Source of the DNA: Xanthomonas arboricola pv. juglandis
Lineage (GTDB): Bacteria; Pseudomonadota; Gammaproteobacteria; Xanthomonadales; Xanthomonadaceae
Assembly: GCF_001013475.1 (NCBI RefSeq)
Contig: NZ_JZEF01000003.1
Location: 1-64,000 of the forward strand
DNA length: 64,000 nt
Direction of reading: 5' to 3'
Shown here: piece after piece, positions 1 to 7,889 of the stretch
Numbering within the stretch: position 1 is the first letter of the stretch
Layout: each line of letters begins with the position of its first letter
Made by a program: the position numbers and the translations under genes
Notes under the pieces: generated by a model
Told to the model about the DNA's origin: nothing
Database searches by the model: none
What the model saw: the letters and a program-made list of their open reading frames with translations, nothing else

Positions 1-388
1 CGACGGCGGCTACGGCAACGACGTGTACCGGTTTGGTCGTGGGTCTGGTAGCGATCGTATTTCTAGCTACGATTATTCGTCTAGCGGCGACAAGGTTATC
101 TTTGGAGACGGAGTCGCAATTGATCAGATCTGGTTGGCGCGGACTGGTAATGACCTCGTGCTTTCGATTGCCGGGACGAATGACCAGCTATCTATCGCAA
201 ATTGGTTCTCCGACTCTGGCTATCAGGTGGATCAGTTGCAGGTAGCCGACGGGAAAGTTCTTGACGCAAGCGAAGTGGCTAACTTGGTAGCGGCAATGTC
301 TAGTTACAACATGCCCGTTGGGGGGCAAACGACACTAAGTTCGCCAGAGTATGAAAAGCTGATCCCCGTGATCGCAGCTAGCTGGTAA
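1..388 (+). CDS. C-terminal end of an RTX/haemolysin-type calcium-binding protein (partial, 5' end outside window)
   Basis: The frame is open from the left edge and ends in TAA at 386-388. The first visible residues, DGGYGNDVYRFGRGSG, match the last aspartate/glycine-rich nonapeptide of an RTX beta-roll. Next comes the usual post-repeat block (DKVIFGDGV, then DLVLSI and DQLSIANWF), which in this family sits just before the C-terminal type I secretion signal. Such proteins are exported in one step by an ABC/TolC system and fold on binding extracellular calcium. The catalytic or effector domain lies upstream of the window, so the substrate cannot be stated. G+C content is lower than in the neighbouring housekeeping genes, which fits an accessory gene. 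A strong terminator follows three bases after the stop. Confidence 0.8.
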   Translation, partial: DGGYGNDVYRFGRGSGSDRISSYDYSSSGDKVIFGDGVAIDQIWLARTGNDLVLSIAGTNDQLSIANWFSDSGYQVDQLQVADGKVLDASEVANLVAAMSSYNMPVGGQTTLSSPEYEKLIPVIAASW

Positions 389-390
389 TT

Positions 391-420
391 AAAAAGCCCC
401 GCTTATGCGGGGCTTTTTTT
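391..420 (+). terminator. Rho-independent terminator of the RTX gene
   Basis: A GCCCCGC stem pairs with GCGGGGC across a TTAT loop and is followed by seven T. The A run before the stem makes it potentially bidirectional. Confidence 0.92.
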
Positions 421-493
421 GGCCACCTGAAGCCACTAAGTAATGTAGTGGCATGCCACCGGGCTGGAGCATGAGGGCTTTTGTTGTTTGTTT

Positions 494-1732
494 CTATAGG
501 GCAGCTCTAAAAACCCCCGATCCTTGGCATCATAGTTCCACCGCCATCCAGGGTAAGAGCCGATGATCAGTCTGTTTGCCGGGGCCGAGCGCGAAGCCAA
601 GCGCCAGCAGTTGAGCGATCCGCTGGAGCTGCTGTCGCGGCACATCGATTTCGTCGCGATCGCGGCGGTGATCGATGGCCACCTTCGCCTGGGCACGGGT
701 GCCAAGGGCGGTCGCCCGGCGTGGCCGACGGAGCTGATGATCCGGCTGCTGCTGTTGCAGCAGTTGTACAACCTGTCCGACGAGGCGCTGGAGTACCAGG
801 TGCTGGACCGTCGCAGCTTCCAGCGCTTCCTGGGGTTGGAACACAGCGGCAAGGTGCCTGACGCCAAGACGATCTGGGTGTGGCGTGAGCGGCTCAAGAA
901 GAACGATCTGATCGGCGACATCAGCGCGGCGGTGAGCGGCCAGTTGCAGCGGGCCGGGTTCATTGCCCGGGGTGGACAGATCATTGATGCGAGCATCGTC
1001 AGCGCGCCGATCCAGCGCAATACGCGCGAGGAGAACGCCCGGATCAAGCGAGGCGAGGCTGTGCAGGACTGGAGCGATGCCAAGCGGCGGCAGAAGGACG
1101 TGCAGGCGCGCTGGACGCTCAAGCACGGCAAGGCCCATTACGGCTACAAGCTGCACGCCAACACGGATCGGCGCTGGGGGTTCATCCGGCGGCACGAGGT
1201 GAGTGCGGCCAACGTGCACGACAGCCGGCACTTCGAGACGCTGCTCGATCCAGTCAACACCGGGCGCACGGTACGGGCCGACAGCGCCTATGCCAGCCAG
1301 GCTCGGGAAACCGAACTCAGGCGACAAGGCTACCGCGCGGACATCCAGCACAAGGGGCAGACGGACAAGCCGCTGAGCCTGGCCCAGCAGCGTCGGAACC
1401 ATCGCATCGCCAAGGATCGGGCGTTCGGCGAGCATCCGTTTGCCCGACTCGCCCAACAGGGAGGCAAATGCCTGCGCACGATTGGCCTGGCGCGAGCCCA
1501 GGTGGTGATCGGCCTGAAGGTTGCCGCACACAACCTGATGAGGCTGGCGCGGCTGCAGAGCCAGGGGATCGTGCCGGCGTGAGCGGAAACGGCGGCTGAC
1601 AGGCCGCAATCCGGGTTTGAAATGCCATGGGTCGGCTCTTCGCGCCCCTTCGACCGGCAGGTGCGAGGGGGGCCTGTCGCCTTACCGAACATCTCAAACG
1701 GCAGAATCGAGGTTGTTCGAGGTGCCCTATAG
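494..1732 (+). mobile_element. Complete IS5-family insertion sequence (IS1478-like), about 1.24 kb
   Basis: The transposase gene is bounded by imperfect inverted repeats. The left end reads CTATAGGGCAGCTC and the right end, read inwards on the opposite strand, CTATAGGGCACCTC. The two ends remain similar for roughly 25 bases. The exact outer base is uncertain because CTATAG is itself palindromic, and no clear target duplication is visible. The element lies between the RTX terminator and rsgA and interrupts nothing recognisable. Its single intact frame and preserved ends suggest it is recent or still active. Confidence 0.85.
563..1582 (+). CDS. IS5-family DDE transposase
   Basis: The 339-residue protein catalyses cut-and-paste movement of the surrounding element. 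An N-terminal DUF772-type region (about residues 45-120, RPAWPTELMIRLLLLQQLYN) precedes a DDE_1 catalytic fold. Candidate metal-binding acidic residues are D142 (IIDASIV), D240 (RADSAYAS) and E290 (RAFGEHPF). The length fits single-frame IS5 members, so no programmed frameshift is needed. The start is the ATG at 563, the first in-frame methionine inside the left inverted repeat. A long open frame on the opposite strand is a high-GC shadow of this gene. Confidence 0.93.
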   Translation: MISLFAGAEREAKRQQLSDPLELLSRHIDFVAIAAVIDGHLRLGTGAKGGRPAWPTELMIRLLLLQQLYNLSDEALEYQVLDRRSFQRFLGLEHSGKVPDAKTIWVWRERLKKNDLIGDISAAVSGQLQRAGFIARGGQIIDASIVSAPIQRNTREENARIKRGEAVQDWSDAKRRQKDVQARWTLKHGKAHYGYKLHANTDRRWGFIRRHEVSAANVHDSRHFETLLDPVNTGRTVRADSAYASQARETELRRQGYRADIQHKGQTDKPLSLAQQRRNHRIAKDRAFGEHPFARLAQQGGKCLRTIGLARAQVVIGLKVAAHNLMRLARLQSQGIVPA

Positions 1733-1809
1733 AGGCTTGCTACGCATACCGACATTGGTATCGGGTGCAGGTCGGGTAGCGCCGCCGAGATTCAGACTAG
1801 AATTCCCCC

Positions 1810-2901
1810 ATGAGCAACGCACCCCCCGATTACCCCACCCTCCAATCCATTGGCTGGCCCTGGCCTGGTCCTGCCGAGGATCCGGCCTGGCAGGCGCTCT
1901 TTGCCGCGCATCCGCAGGCGTTGCCGGCGCGGGTGGTGGAGCAGCACCGCACCGGCTATGTGGTGGCCGATACGCCGGAGGCCGGTCTCAAGGCCGAGTC
2001 GCTGCCGGAGTGGCAGCGGCCGCGGTTTCCCAGCCATGAGCGGGCGTCGGTGGGCGATTGGGTGCTGATGGAGGGCAAGCGCATCGTGGCCTTGCTGCCG
2101 CGGCGCACCTCGATCAAGCGCGGTGCGGCCGGCGAGCATTACCACCAGCAGGTGATCGCGGCCAACATCGATACGGTGTTCATCGTGTGCGGGCTGGATG
2201 CGGACTTCAATCCGCGCCGCATCGAACGCTATCTGCTGCTGGTCGGTGGCGGCGGTGCCGAGCCGGTGGTGGTGCTGACCAAGGCCGATCAAACCGAATA
2301 CGCCGAGGACGCATTGGCGGTGCTGGAGGAACTGGAAGCACAGAACATCCCGTTGCGCGCGGTCAACGCCAAGGATCCGGACAGCGTGGCGGCGTTGCGG
2401 CCGTGGCTGGGCGATGGCCGTACCGCGGTGCTGGTGGGCTCGTCCGGTGCCGGCAAGTCGACGCTGACCAATACCCTGCTCGGGTCGCAGAAGATGAAGA
2501 CCAATGCAGTGCGCGAGAACGATTCGCGCGGCCGGCATACCACCACCCACCGCGCCTTGATTCCGTTGCCGTCCGGTGCCTGCCTGATCGATACGCCCGG
2601 CATGCGCGAACTCAAGCCCACCGGCGAAGAGGATCTGGCCGAGGGCGGCTTCTCCGATGTGGAGGCGTTGGCGGCGCAGTGCCGCTTCAACGATTGCGCG
2701 CATATCGCCGAGCCCGGCTGTGCGGTGCGTGCGGCGATCGAGGCCGATACGCTGGATCCGGAGCGGGTAGCCAATTACATGAAGCTGCGCGTGGAAGTGG
2801 CCGCAGCGGCCGAAAAGCTTGCCACACGCCTGGCGCAGAACAACCGGGGCAAGGGGTCGGGCCGGCGGCCTGCCAGCGTCGACCGTAACGGACGCCGCTG
2901 A
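1810..2901 (+). CDS. rsgA: Ribosome small-subunit-dependent GTPase A
   Basis: RsgA is a late assembly factor that releases RbfA from the 30S subunit and hydrolyses GTP when bound there. The 363-residue protein shows the circularly permuted GTPase order of the YjeQ family: an N-terminal OB-fold (about 35-105), then G4 TKAD (157-160), G1 GSSGAGKS (210-217) and G3 DTPG (261-264). A C-terminal zinc site follows, with C291, C296, H298 and C304 in CRFNDCAHIAEPGC. Length and motif order are normal. The TGA stop overlaps the ATG of the next gene by one base, suggesting coupled translation with the now-broken downstream gene. Confidence 0.97.
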   Translation: MSNAPPDYPTLQSIGWPWPGPAEDPAWQALFAAHPQALPARVVEQHRTGYVVADTPEAGLKAESLPEWQRPRFPSHERASVGDWVLMEGKRIVALLPRRTSIKRGAAGEHYHQQVIAANIDTVFIVCGLDADFNPRRIERYLLLVGGGGAEPVVVLTKADQTEYAEDALAVLEELEAQNIPLRAVNAKDPDSVAALRPWLGDGRTAVLVGSSGAGKSTLTNTLLGSQKMKTNAVRENDSRGRHTTTHRALIPLPSGACLIDTPGMRELKPTGEEDLAEGGFSDVEALAAQCRFNDCAHIAEPGCAVRAAIEADTLDPERVANYMKLRVEVAAAAEKLATRLAQNNRGKGSGRRPASVDRNGRR

Positions 2902-4171
2902 TGCCATCGCGCAAGGGGCCGCCGGACATCGTCCATCATGCGGCGCTGGATGCGCGCCTGGTCAAGGCCGTGCGCGGCGTGCGCCTGCTCGCGCTGGCCA
3001 GCTGGCCAGCTGGCCGCGCTCGCTGCAGGAGCCGTTCCTGCAGAGCGTGGCGCGTGGGCAGCCGGAGCTGCCGCAGGTGGAGTATCCGGCACTGGATTTC
3101 GGCGATACCCGCCGCGAGCTGGCGGCGATCGCCAAGCAGGCCGATCCGCATCACCCGCTGGGCGCCTACCTGATCGACTCGACGCATAGCTGGGGCCTGG
3201 CCGCCGGCCTGCTGGAATCGCTGGGCACTCCCGCAGTCAGCGATTACTCGGCGCAGCTGTTCGGCGTGCCTGACGACCCGATGCCGGGCAACGGCCCGAG
3301 CACGCGCGAGGCGGCGCGGCACTTCATCCAGATCGCGCAGGAGCTGGACCGCGAACTGCTGGCGCCGGAAGAACAGGTGCCGGTGTCGGCAACCGCCCTG
3401 CGCATGCAGCTGCAAAACGATCTGGACGCCTTCTTCGAAGGGCGCGTCATCACCGTCACGCTGGATCCGGATCTGCTGGCCAAGGCGGCCGCAGGCGCGC
3501 ATCGCATCCGCCTGCGCAGCGGCGCCACCTTCAGCGATTACGACCGCGCGCAGCTGTTCCATCACGAGGCACTGGTGCATTCGCTGACCGCGCTCAACGG
3601 GCGCGCGCAGGCGCACCTGCCCAGCCTGGGCATTTCCTCGCCGCGGACCACCGCAACCCAGGAAGGCCTGGCGACGTTTGCCGAGCAGATCACCGGCAGC
3701 ATCGATATCGAACGCATGAAGCGCATCAGCCTGCGTATCGAGGCGATCGCGATGGCGCGCTCGGGCGCAGATTTCATCGAGGTGTTCCGCTATTTCACCG
3801 CAGGCGGGCAGAGCGCGGCGGAGAGTTTTTCCTCGGCGCAGCGTGTGTTCCGCGGCGTGCCGACCTCCGGCGGCGGCGCCTTCACCAAGGACACGGTGTA
3901 CCTGCGCGGACTGGTGGCGGTGCACACCTTCTTCCGGCATGCGCTGCAGCGCGATCAGTTGCAGCTATGCCGTTACCTGTTCGCCGGCAAGATGGCACTG
4001 GGCGATGTGACGCGGCTTGCGCCCTTGTTCGACAGCGGCGTGCTGGTCGCCCCGCGCTGGCTGCCGCCATGGGTGAGCCGGGTCAGCGGCCTGGCCGGCA
4101 TGCTGGCGTTTTCGTTGTTCGCCAATCGCATCCGCATGGACCAGCTGCAGCCACCGGCGATGAACGTCTGA
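2901..4171 (+). pseudogene. DUF1704 (TIGR02421, QEGLA-motif) metallopeptidase-like gene, frameshifted near its 5' end
   Basis: The natural start is the ATG at 2901, overlapping the rsgA stop. From it the frame reads LDARLVKAVRGVRLLALASWP, matching the family N-terminus, but at about 3010 it runs into nonsense. The rest of the protein continues in another frame from ASWPRSLQEPFLQ to the TGA at 4171. The shift is explained by one extra 8-bp unit at 2994-3015. Conserved elements in the long part are HHEALVH (a candidate HExxxH zinc motif) and TQEGLATFAE. The family is annotated as flavohaemoglobin expression-modulating and, from established knowledge, is related to the eukaryotic MATCAP tyrosine carboxypeptidases. 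A start at 2819 would only translate the end of rsgA out of frame, so I reject it. Confidence 0.82.
2994..3015 (+). repeat. CTGGCCAG tandem repeat (2.75 units) causing the frameshift
   Basis: CTGGCCAG occurs at 2994-3001 and 3002-3009, followed by CTGGCC at 3010-3015. Removing one 8-bp unit restores a continuous DUF1704 frame (LALASWPRSLQEPF). This is a typical slipped-strand product. Confidence 0.85.
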
Positions 4172-4408
4172 CGCTTGCCGGGCAACTTGCGCGCAGTCGC
4201 CGCGCCGGCGCGCTGGCGCGGCGAAGCTGCCGCAGGCGCGGGTCGGGTGACAAAGCGCAGTACATGACGCATGCCTGGCATTGCATTGCTACCACTGCAA
4301 GGCGCTGAACCGTAAGCATCGTGCCGACGCGTTCTACACGATGCTGCAACGGGCCGCACCGGACACTGTTCGCCTTGCCCGAGATGGGCCATGACACGAG
4401 GCGATACG

Positions 4409-5089
4409 ATGAAAATCCTGATGGTGCTCACTTCCCACGACCAACTCGGCGATACCGGCAAGAAGACCGGCTTCTGGCTGGAGGAATTCGCCGCGCCGTA
4501 TTACGTGTTCAAGGATGCCGGCGCAGACATCACCCTGGTCTCGCCCAAGGGTGGCCAGCCGCCGCTGGACCCCAAGAGCGACCAGCCCGATGCACAGACC
4601 GAGGCCACCAAGCGCTTCAAGCAGGACACCGACGCGCAGCAGGCATTGGCCAGCACGCAGCGCCTGGCCGACGTCAAGGCCGCTGACTTCGATGCGGTGT
4701 TCTACCCGGGTGGCCATGGCCCGTTGTGGGATCTGGCCGAAGACGCGGATTCGATCGCGCTGATCGAGGCATTCGCCGCGGCCAACAAGCCGCACGGCCT
4801 GGTGTGCCACGCACCGGGCGCGCTGCGTCGGGTCAAGGGCAGCGATGGCAAGCCGTTGGTCAACGGCCGCCGCGTCACCGGCTTCACCAACAGCGAAGAA
4901 GAGGGCGTGGGTCTGACCAAGATCGTGCCGTTCCTGGTCGAAGACGTGCTGACCGAACTTGGCGGCCGCTACGAAAAGGGCGCCGACTGGGGCGTGCATG
5001 TGGTCACCGATGGCTTGCTGGTCACCGGCCAGAACCCGGCTTCGTCGGAGAAGGCTGCCGAGGCGCTGCTTGAGTTGTCGAAGCGCTGA
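4409..5089 (+). CDS. DJ-1/PfpI-family (class I glutamine amidotransferase-like) protein
   Basis: The 226-residue protein has the DJ-1/PfpI fold: MKILMVLTSHD at the N-terminus, the YPGGHG turn near residue 98, and a nucleophile-elbow cysteine in GLVCHAPGAL. Relatives act as glyoxalase III/chaperones (Hsp31), deglycases or stress proteins, and this sequence alone does not say which. I chose the ATG at 4409, with a nearby GAGG, over the ATG at 4391, because MKILMVLTS is the family start. It appears monocistronic. The 237 bp between it and the DUF1704 gene show no other gene. Confidence 0.88.
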   Translation: MKILMVLTSHDQLGDTGKKTGFWLEEFAAPYYVFKDAGADITLVSPKGGQPPLDPKSDQPDAQTEATKRFKQDTDAQQALASTQRLADVKAADFDAVFYPGGHGPLWDLAEDADSIALIEAFAAANKPHGLVCHAPGALRRVKGSDGKPLVNGRRVTGFTNSEEEGVGLTKIVPFLVEDVLTELGGRYEKGADWGVHVVTDGLLVTGQNPASSEKAAEALLELSKR

Positions 5090-5381
5090 TTCTGCGGTTG
5101 TCGTGCGGCGATGCATGGGCTGCCAACGGAAGGCATCGCGGGTTTGATTCAGAGCGGCCAGCAAAACGGAGCGAGTAGTCGTCAGGTGAGGTGCGGACGT
5201 CGCGGAGGCATCGGAGTGTACGCATGGTGCATACCGGTGCCGAGCGGCAGCCGCACTTGTCCGACGGTGAGCGCAGTAGTTTCTAGCGTTTTCCGTCGTG
5301 CACTTCCAGAGCGCCGCAGCATCCTAAGAACCGGACGCAATCCGGTGCTTGCAACCAAACGAACCGGCCATGCTGACTGGT

Positions 5382-5483
5382 CCTTGTCCGCCCACCGTCG
5401 CGGGACCTTACGCGGCATGGATGCCGCGTAAGAGCCTACACGGACGTACTTGCGGCGTGTCCCGCGATGGTGGGCGGACAAGG
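5382..5483 (+). repeat. 102-bp imperfect palindrome, copy A of a dispersed family
   Basis: Outer arms of 25 bases (from CCTTGTCCGCCCACC to its complement ending GGGCGGACAAGG) pair with one mismatch, itself a G-T wobble. An inner arm, TTACGCGGCAT, pairs perfectly with ATGCCGCGTAA at 5408-5431. The other strand-specific part reads CGGACGTACTTGCGGCGTGTCCC. Homologous copies lie at 22723, 46206, 46375, 57992, 58224, 58396 and 58683. Apart from this and the minisatellite, the 5090-5935 gap holds no gene I can support. Confidence 0.85.
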
Positions 5484-5493
5484 GCCGTGCTGC

Positions 5494-5890
5494 CAAGCCA
5501 CAGATCGTCCGTTCAAGCCACAGATCGTCCGTTCAAGCCACAGATCGTCCGTTCAAGCCACAGATCGTCCGTTCAAGCCACAGATCGTCCGTTCAAGCCA
5601 CAGATCGTCCGTTCAAGCCACAGATCGTCCGTTCAAGCCACAGATCGTCCGTTCAAGCCACAGATCGTCCGTTCAAGCCACAGATCGTCCGTTCAAGCCA
5701 CAGATCGTCCGTTCAAGCCACAGATCGTCCGTTCAAGCCACAGATCGTCCGTTCAAGCCACAGATCGTCCGTTCAAGCCACAGATCGTCCGTTCAAGCCA
5801 CAGATCGTCCGTTCAAGCCACAGATCGTCCGTTCAAGCCACAGATCGTCCGTTCAAGCCACAGATCGTCCGTTCAAGCCGCAGATCGTCC
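5494..5890 (+). repeat. Minisatellite: 20-bp unit, 19 full copies plus partial ends
   Basis: The unit CAGATCGTCCGTTCAAGCCA repeats head to tail from 5501 to 5880 without spacers. The only change is A to G at the last base of the final copy. A partial unit precedes the array (CAAGCCA at 5494) and half a unit follows it. Because 20 is not a multiple of 3, all three frames stay open, giving long artefactual reading frames that I do not call genes. Near-perfect identity points to recent expansion, so copy number probably varies between strains. Confidence 0.97.
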
Positions 5891-5935
5891 GCCCTGCAAG
5901 CGCGCTAGGAACGCTAGGAACTTGCACCATCCCGT

Positions 5936-7855
5936 TCAAACAACACGCTCCAGCCAACGCACTGCATACGCCGGCAGCACCAGTCGCATGTCATCGCTCA
6001 GCGACTCAGCAGCCGTCTCGCCGCCATCTGCCACCACCTTCCATCGGCCATCTCCGAGCGCGGCAAGCGCCACCGTCAGCGGTTGTTCGCCGAAGTTGTG
6101 CACGGCCAAGAAGCGATCGCCACGCGTCAATGCAAACAGGCGTGCATCGCCCAGCGCAACGCTGCCCAGCGCCTGATCGGCAGCTAGTGCAGGCAGCGCG
6201 GCACGTTGCCGGATCAATCCACGTAGCCGGCGATACACCGTGCCGCTCAGGCTGGCTGCATCTTCGCGCTGTGCTGCAAGCGGCCAATCCATCGCCGGGC
6301 GATGCAACCAGCGACCTTCGTGCCGACGCTGCGGATCGTCGCGGTAGCTGCCGTCGTTGGGCAGGGCGAGTTCGTCGCCCATGTAGATCAACGGCACACC
6401 CGGCATCGCCAGCGCGATGGCATAGAGCAACACCAGCCGATCCACCGCCATGCGCAACGCCGCCGCATCGCGCGATGCCTGTGCGGCCTGGATCCCGGCC
6501 AGCGCCGCGGCCATGCCATTGGTGCCGTGCACGCCGTCGCCACTGCTCTGGAAGCTCTCGCCGCGCGCGTAGCTGCCCGGCACCTCGTTGGCATAGAAGC
6601 GCGCGACATCGCGCAGCGCGAATGGCGGCTGCGCGGCGTTGCCGGCGGCTTCGTGTTGCAGCACGTTCCAGCCGATGTCGTCGTGGCAGCGCACATAGCT
6701 CAGCCATGCGCAGTTGGCCGGCAAGGGCGGGCTATGCGCGATGACGTTGTGCAGGATGTCGCCGCGTTGCAGCGCCAGCGCCGACCAACCGGCCGCCATC
6801 AGCGTGCTGTGATAGGCCAGGTGGCATTCGTGGCCCTGGTCCGCACCGCTGCCGAAGTAGGGCGGCAATTGCGTCATCGGCACGATGGCTTCGGCCTTCA
6901 TCACCACCGACGGCGCAACGATGTCGGTGACCGCGCGCAGCGCCACCAGCAGGGTATGCGCCTCGGGTTGATTCATGCAGTCGGTGCCGGTGCGCTTCCA
7001 CAGATACGCGGTGGAATCCAGGCGGAAGGCTTCCACACCCAGATTGGCCAGCTGCAGCATCGCCAGCGCCATCTCGCCGAACACCGCCGGATTGCTCCAG
7101 TTCAGATCCCACTGATAGGGATAGAACGTGGTCCACATCCACTGGCCGGTGGCGTCCACCCAGGTGAAGTTGCCGGGCGCGGTGTGCGGGAAGACCTGCC
7201 CCAGCGTGGCTTCGTACTGGTCGGGCTGCGTGCGATCGGCGAAGTGATGGTAGTAGTCGAGATAGCGCGCATCGCCGGCCCGCGCCGCCTGCGCCCAGGC
7301 GTGATCGTCGGCGGTATGGTTGAGCACGAAATCCGCGCACAGGCTGATGCCGGCCTCGCGCAAGCGTGTGGTCAGCGCGACGAGATCGTCGTTGCTGCCC
7401 AGGCTCGGCTCCACCTGGCCATAATCGCTGACCGCAAAGCCGCCATCGTTATCGCCGGCGCGTGCACGCAGGAACGGCAGCAGGTGCAGATAGCGCACGC
7501 CCAGCTCCTGCAGATACGGCACGCGTTCGGCCACGCCTTGCAGCGTGCCGGCGAAGCGGTCCACGTAGGCGCTGTAGCCCAGCATGTGCTGCTCGCCGAA
7601 CCAGCCGGGCTGACGCGTGATGTCCAGCTGTTGCAGCGCCTGCGGGCGCTGCTGTGCGTGGCTGCCCAACGCACTCAGCCACTGCGTCAACCAGGATGCA
7701 GTGTCGGGGCGTGCGCCGTACAAGGCGTGCAGGGCATCCAGCAGACGCGGCGCATGGCGGTCGAAGCGCGGCAACAGCATGCTGGCACGCTGCGCATCCA
7801 GGGGCGCGGCAAAGGCCGCGCGCAATGCAGAGAAATCGGTGGGGGAGGTGCTCAT
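5936..7855 (-). CDS. suxA: Sucrose hydrolase / amylosucrase-type GH13 enzyme
   Basis: The 639-residue protein belongs to GH13 subfamily 4 and cleaves imported sucrose; some relatives also build alpha-1,4-glucan from it. An N-terminal helical domain (about 1-90) precedes the (beta/alpha)8 barrel. GH13 signatures are visible: DFVLNHTADDH (region I), FRLDST with the nucleophile Asp (region II), MKAEAIVP with the acid/base Glu (region III) and VRCHDDIGW with the transition-state Asp (region IV). A C-terminal beta domain ends near LPAYAVRWLERVV. Start: ATG at 7855 (MSTSPTDF). An upstream in-frame methionine would overlap suxB. It lies 34 bp downstream of suxB on the same strand, so the two are probably co-transcribed. 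Confidence 0.95.
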   Translation of the reverse strand: MSTSPTDFSALRAAFAAPLDAQRASMLLPRFDRHAPRLLDALHALYGARPDTASWLTQWLSALGSHAQQRPQALQQLDITRQPGWFGEQHMLGYSAYVDRFAGTLQGVAERVPYLQELGVRYLHLLPFLRARAGDNDGGFAVSDYGQVEPSLGSNDDLVALTTRLREAGISLCADFVLNHTADDHAWAQAARAGDARYLDYYHHFADRTQPDQYEATLGQVFPHTAPGNFTWVDATGQWMWTTFYPYQWDLNWSNPAVFGEMALAMLQLANLGVEAFRLDSTAYLWKRTGTDCMNQPEAHTLLVALRAVTDIVAPSVVMKAEAIVPMTQLPPYFGSGADQGHECHLAYHSTLMAAGWSALALQRGDILHNVIAHSPPLPANCAWLSYVRCHDDIGWNVLQHEAAGNAAQPPFALRDVARFYANEVPGSYARGESFQSSGDGVHGTNGMAAALAGIQAAQASRDAAALRMAVDRLVLLYAIALAMPGVPLIYMGDELALPNDGSYRDDPQRRHEGRWLHRPAMDWPLAAQREDAASLSGTVYRRLRGLIRQRAALPALAADQALGSVALGDARLFALTRGDRFLAVHNFGEQPLTVALAALGDGRWKVVADGGETAAESLSDDMRLVLPAYAVRWLERVV

Positions 7856-7889
7856 TGGCAAGCGCCGGGATGAACCCGGCCAGGGGTCC

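Noticed and set aside
530-1609. 359-residue frame antisense to the IS5 transposase
   Set aside because: Shadow of the transposase; IS5 elements carry one forward frame.
2819-3010. Upstream start (2819) giving an intact 450-residue DUF1704 protein
   Set aside because: The added residues are the end of rsgA read out of frame and do not resemble the family N-terminus, which is instead found in another frame from 2901.
5494-5890. Possible CRISPR array
   Set aside because: Units are contiguous with no spacers and no cas genes are nearby, so it is a minisatellite.
5349-6744. Long open frames (up to 425 residues) running through the 20-bp repeat array
   Set aside because: The 20-bp period keeps all three frames open. 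The translation is a repeating peptide with no start signal, and the downstream part is antisense to suxA.
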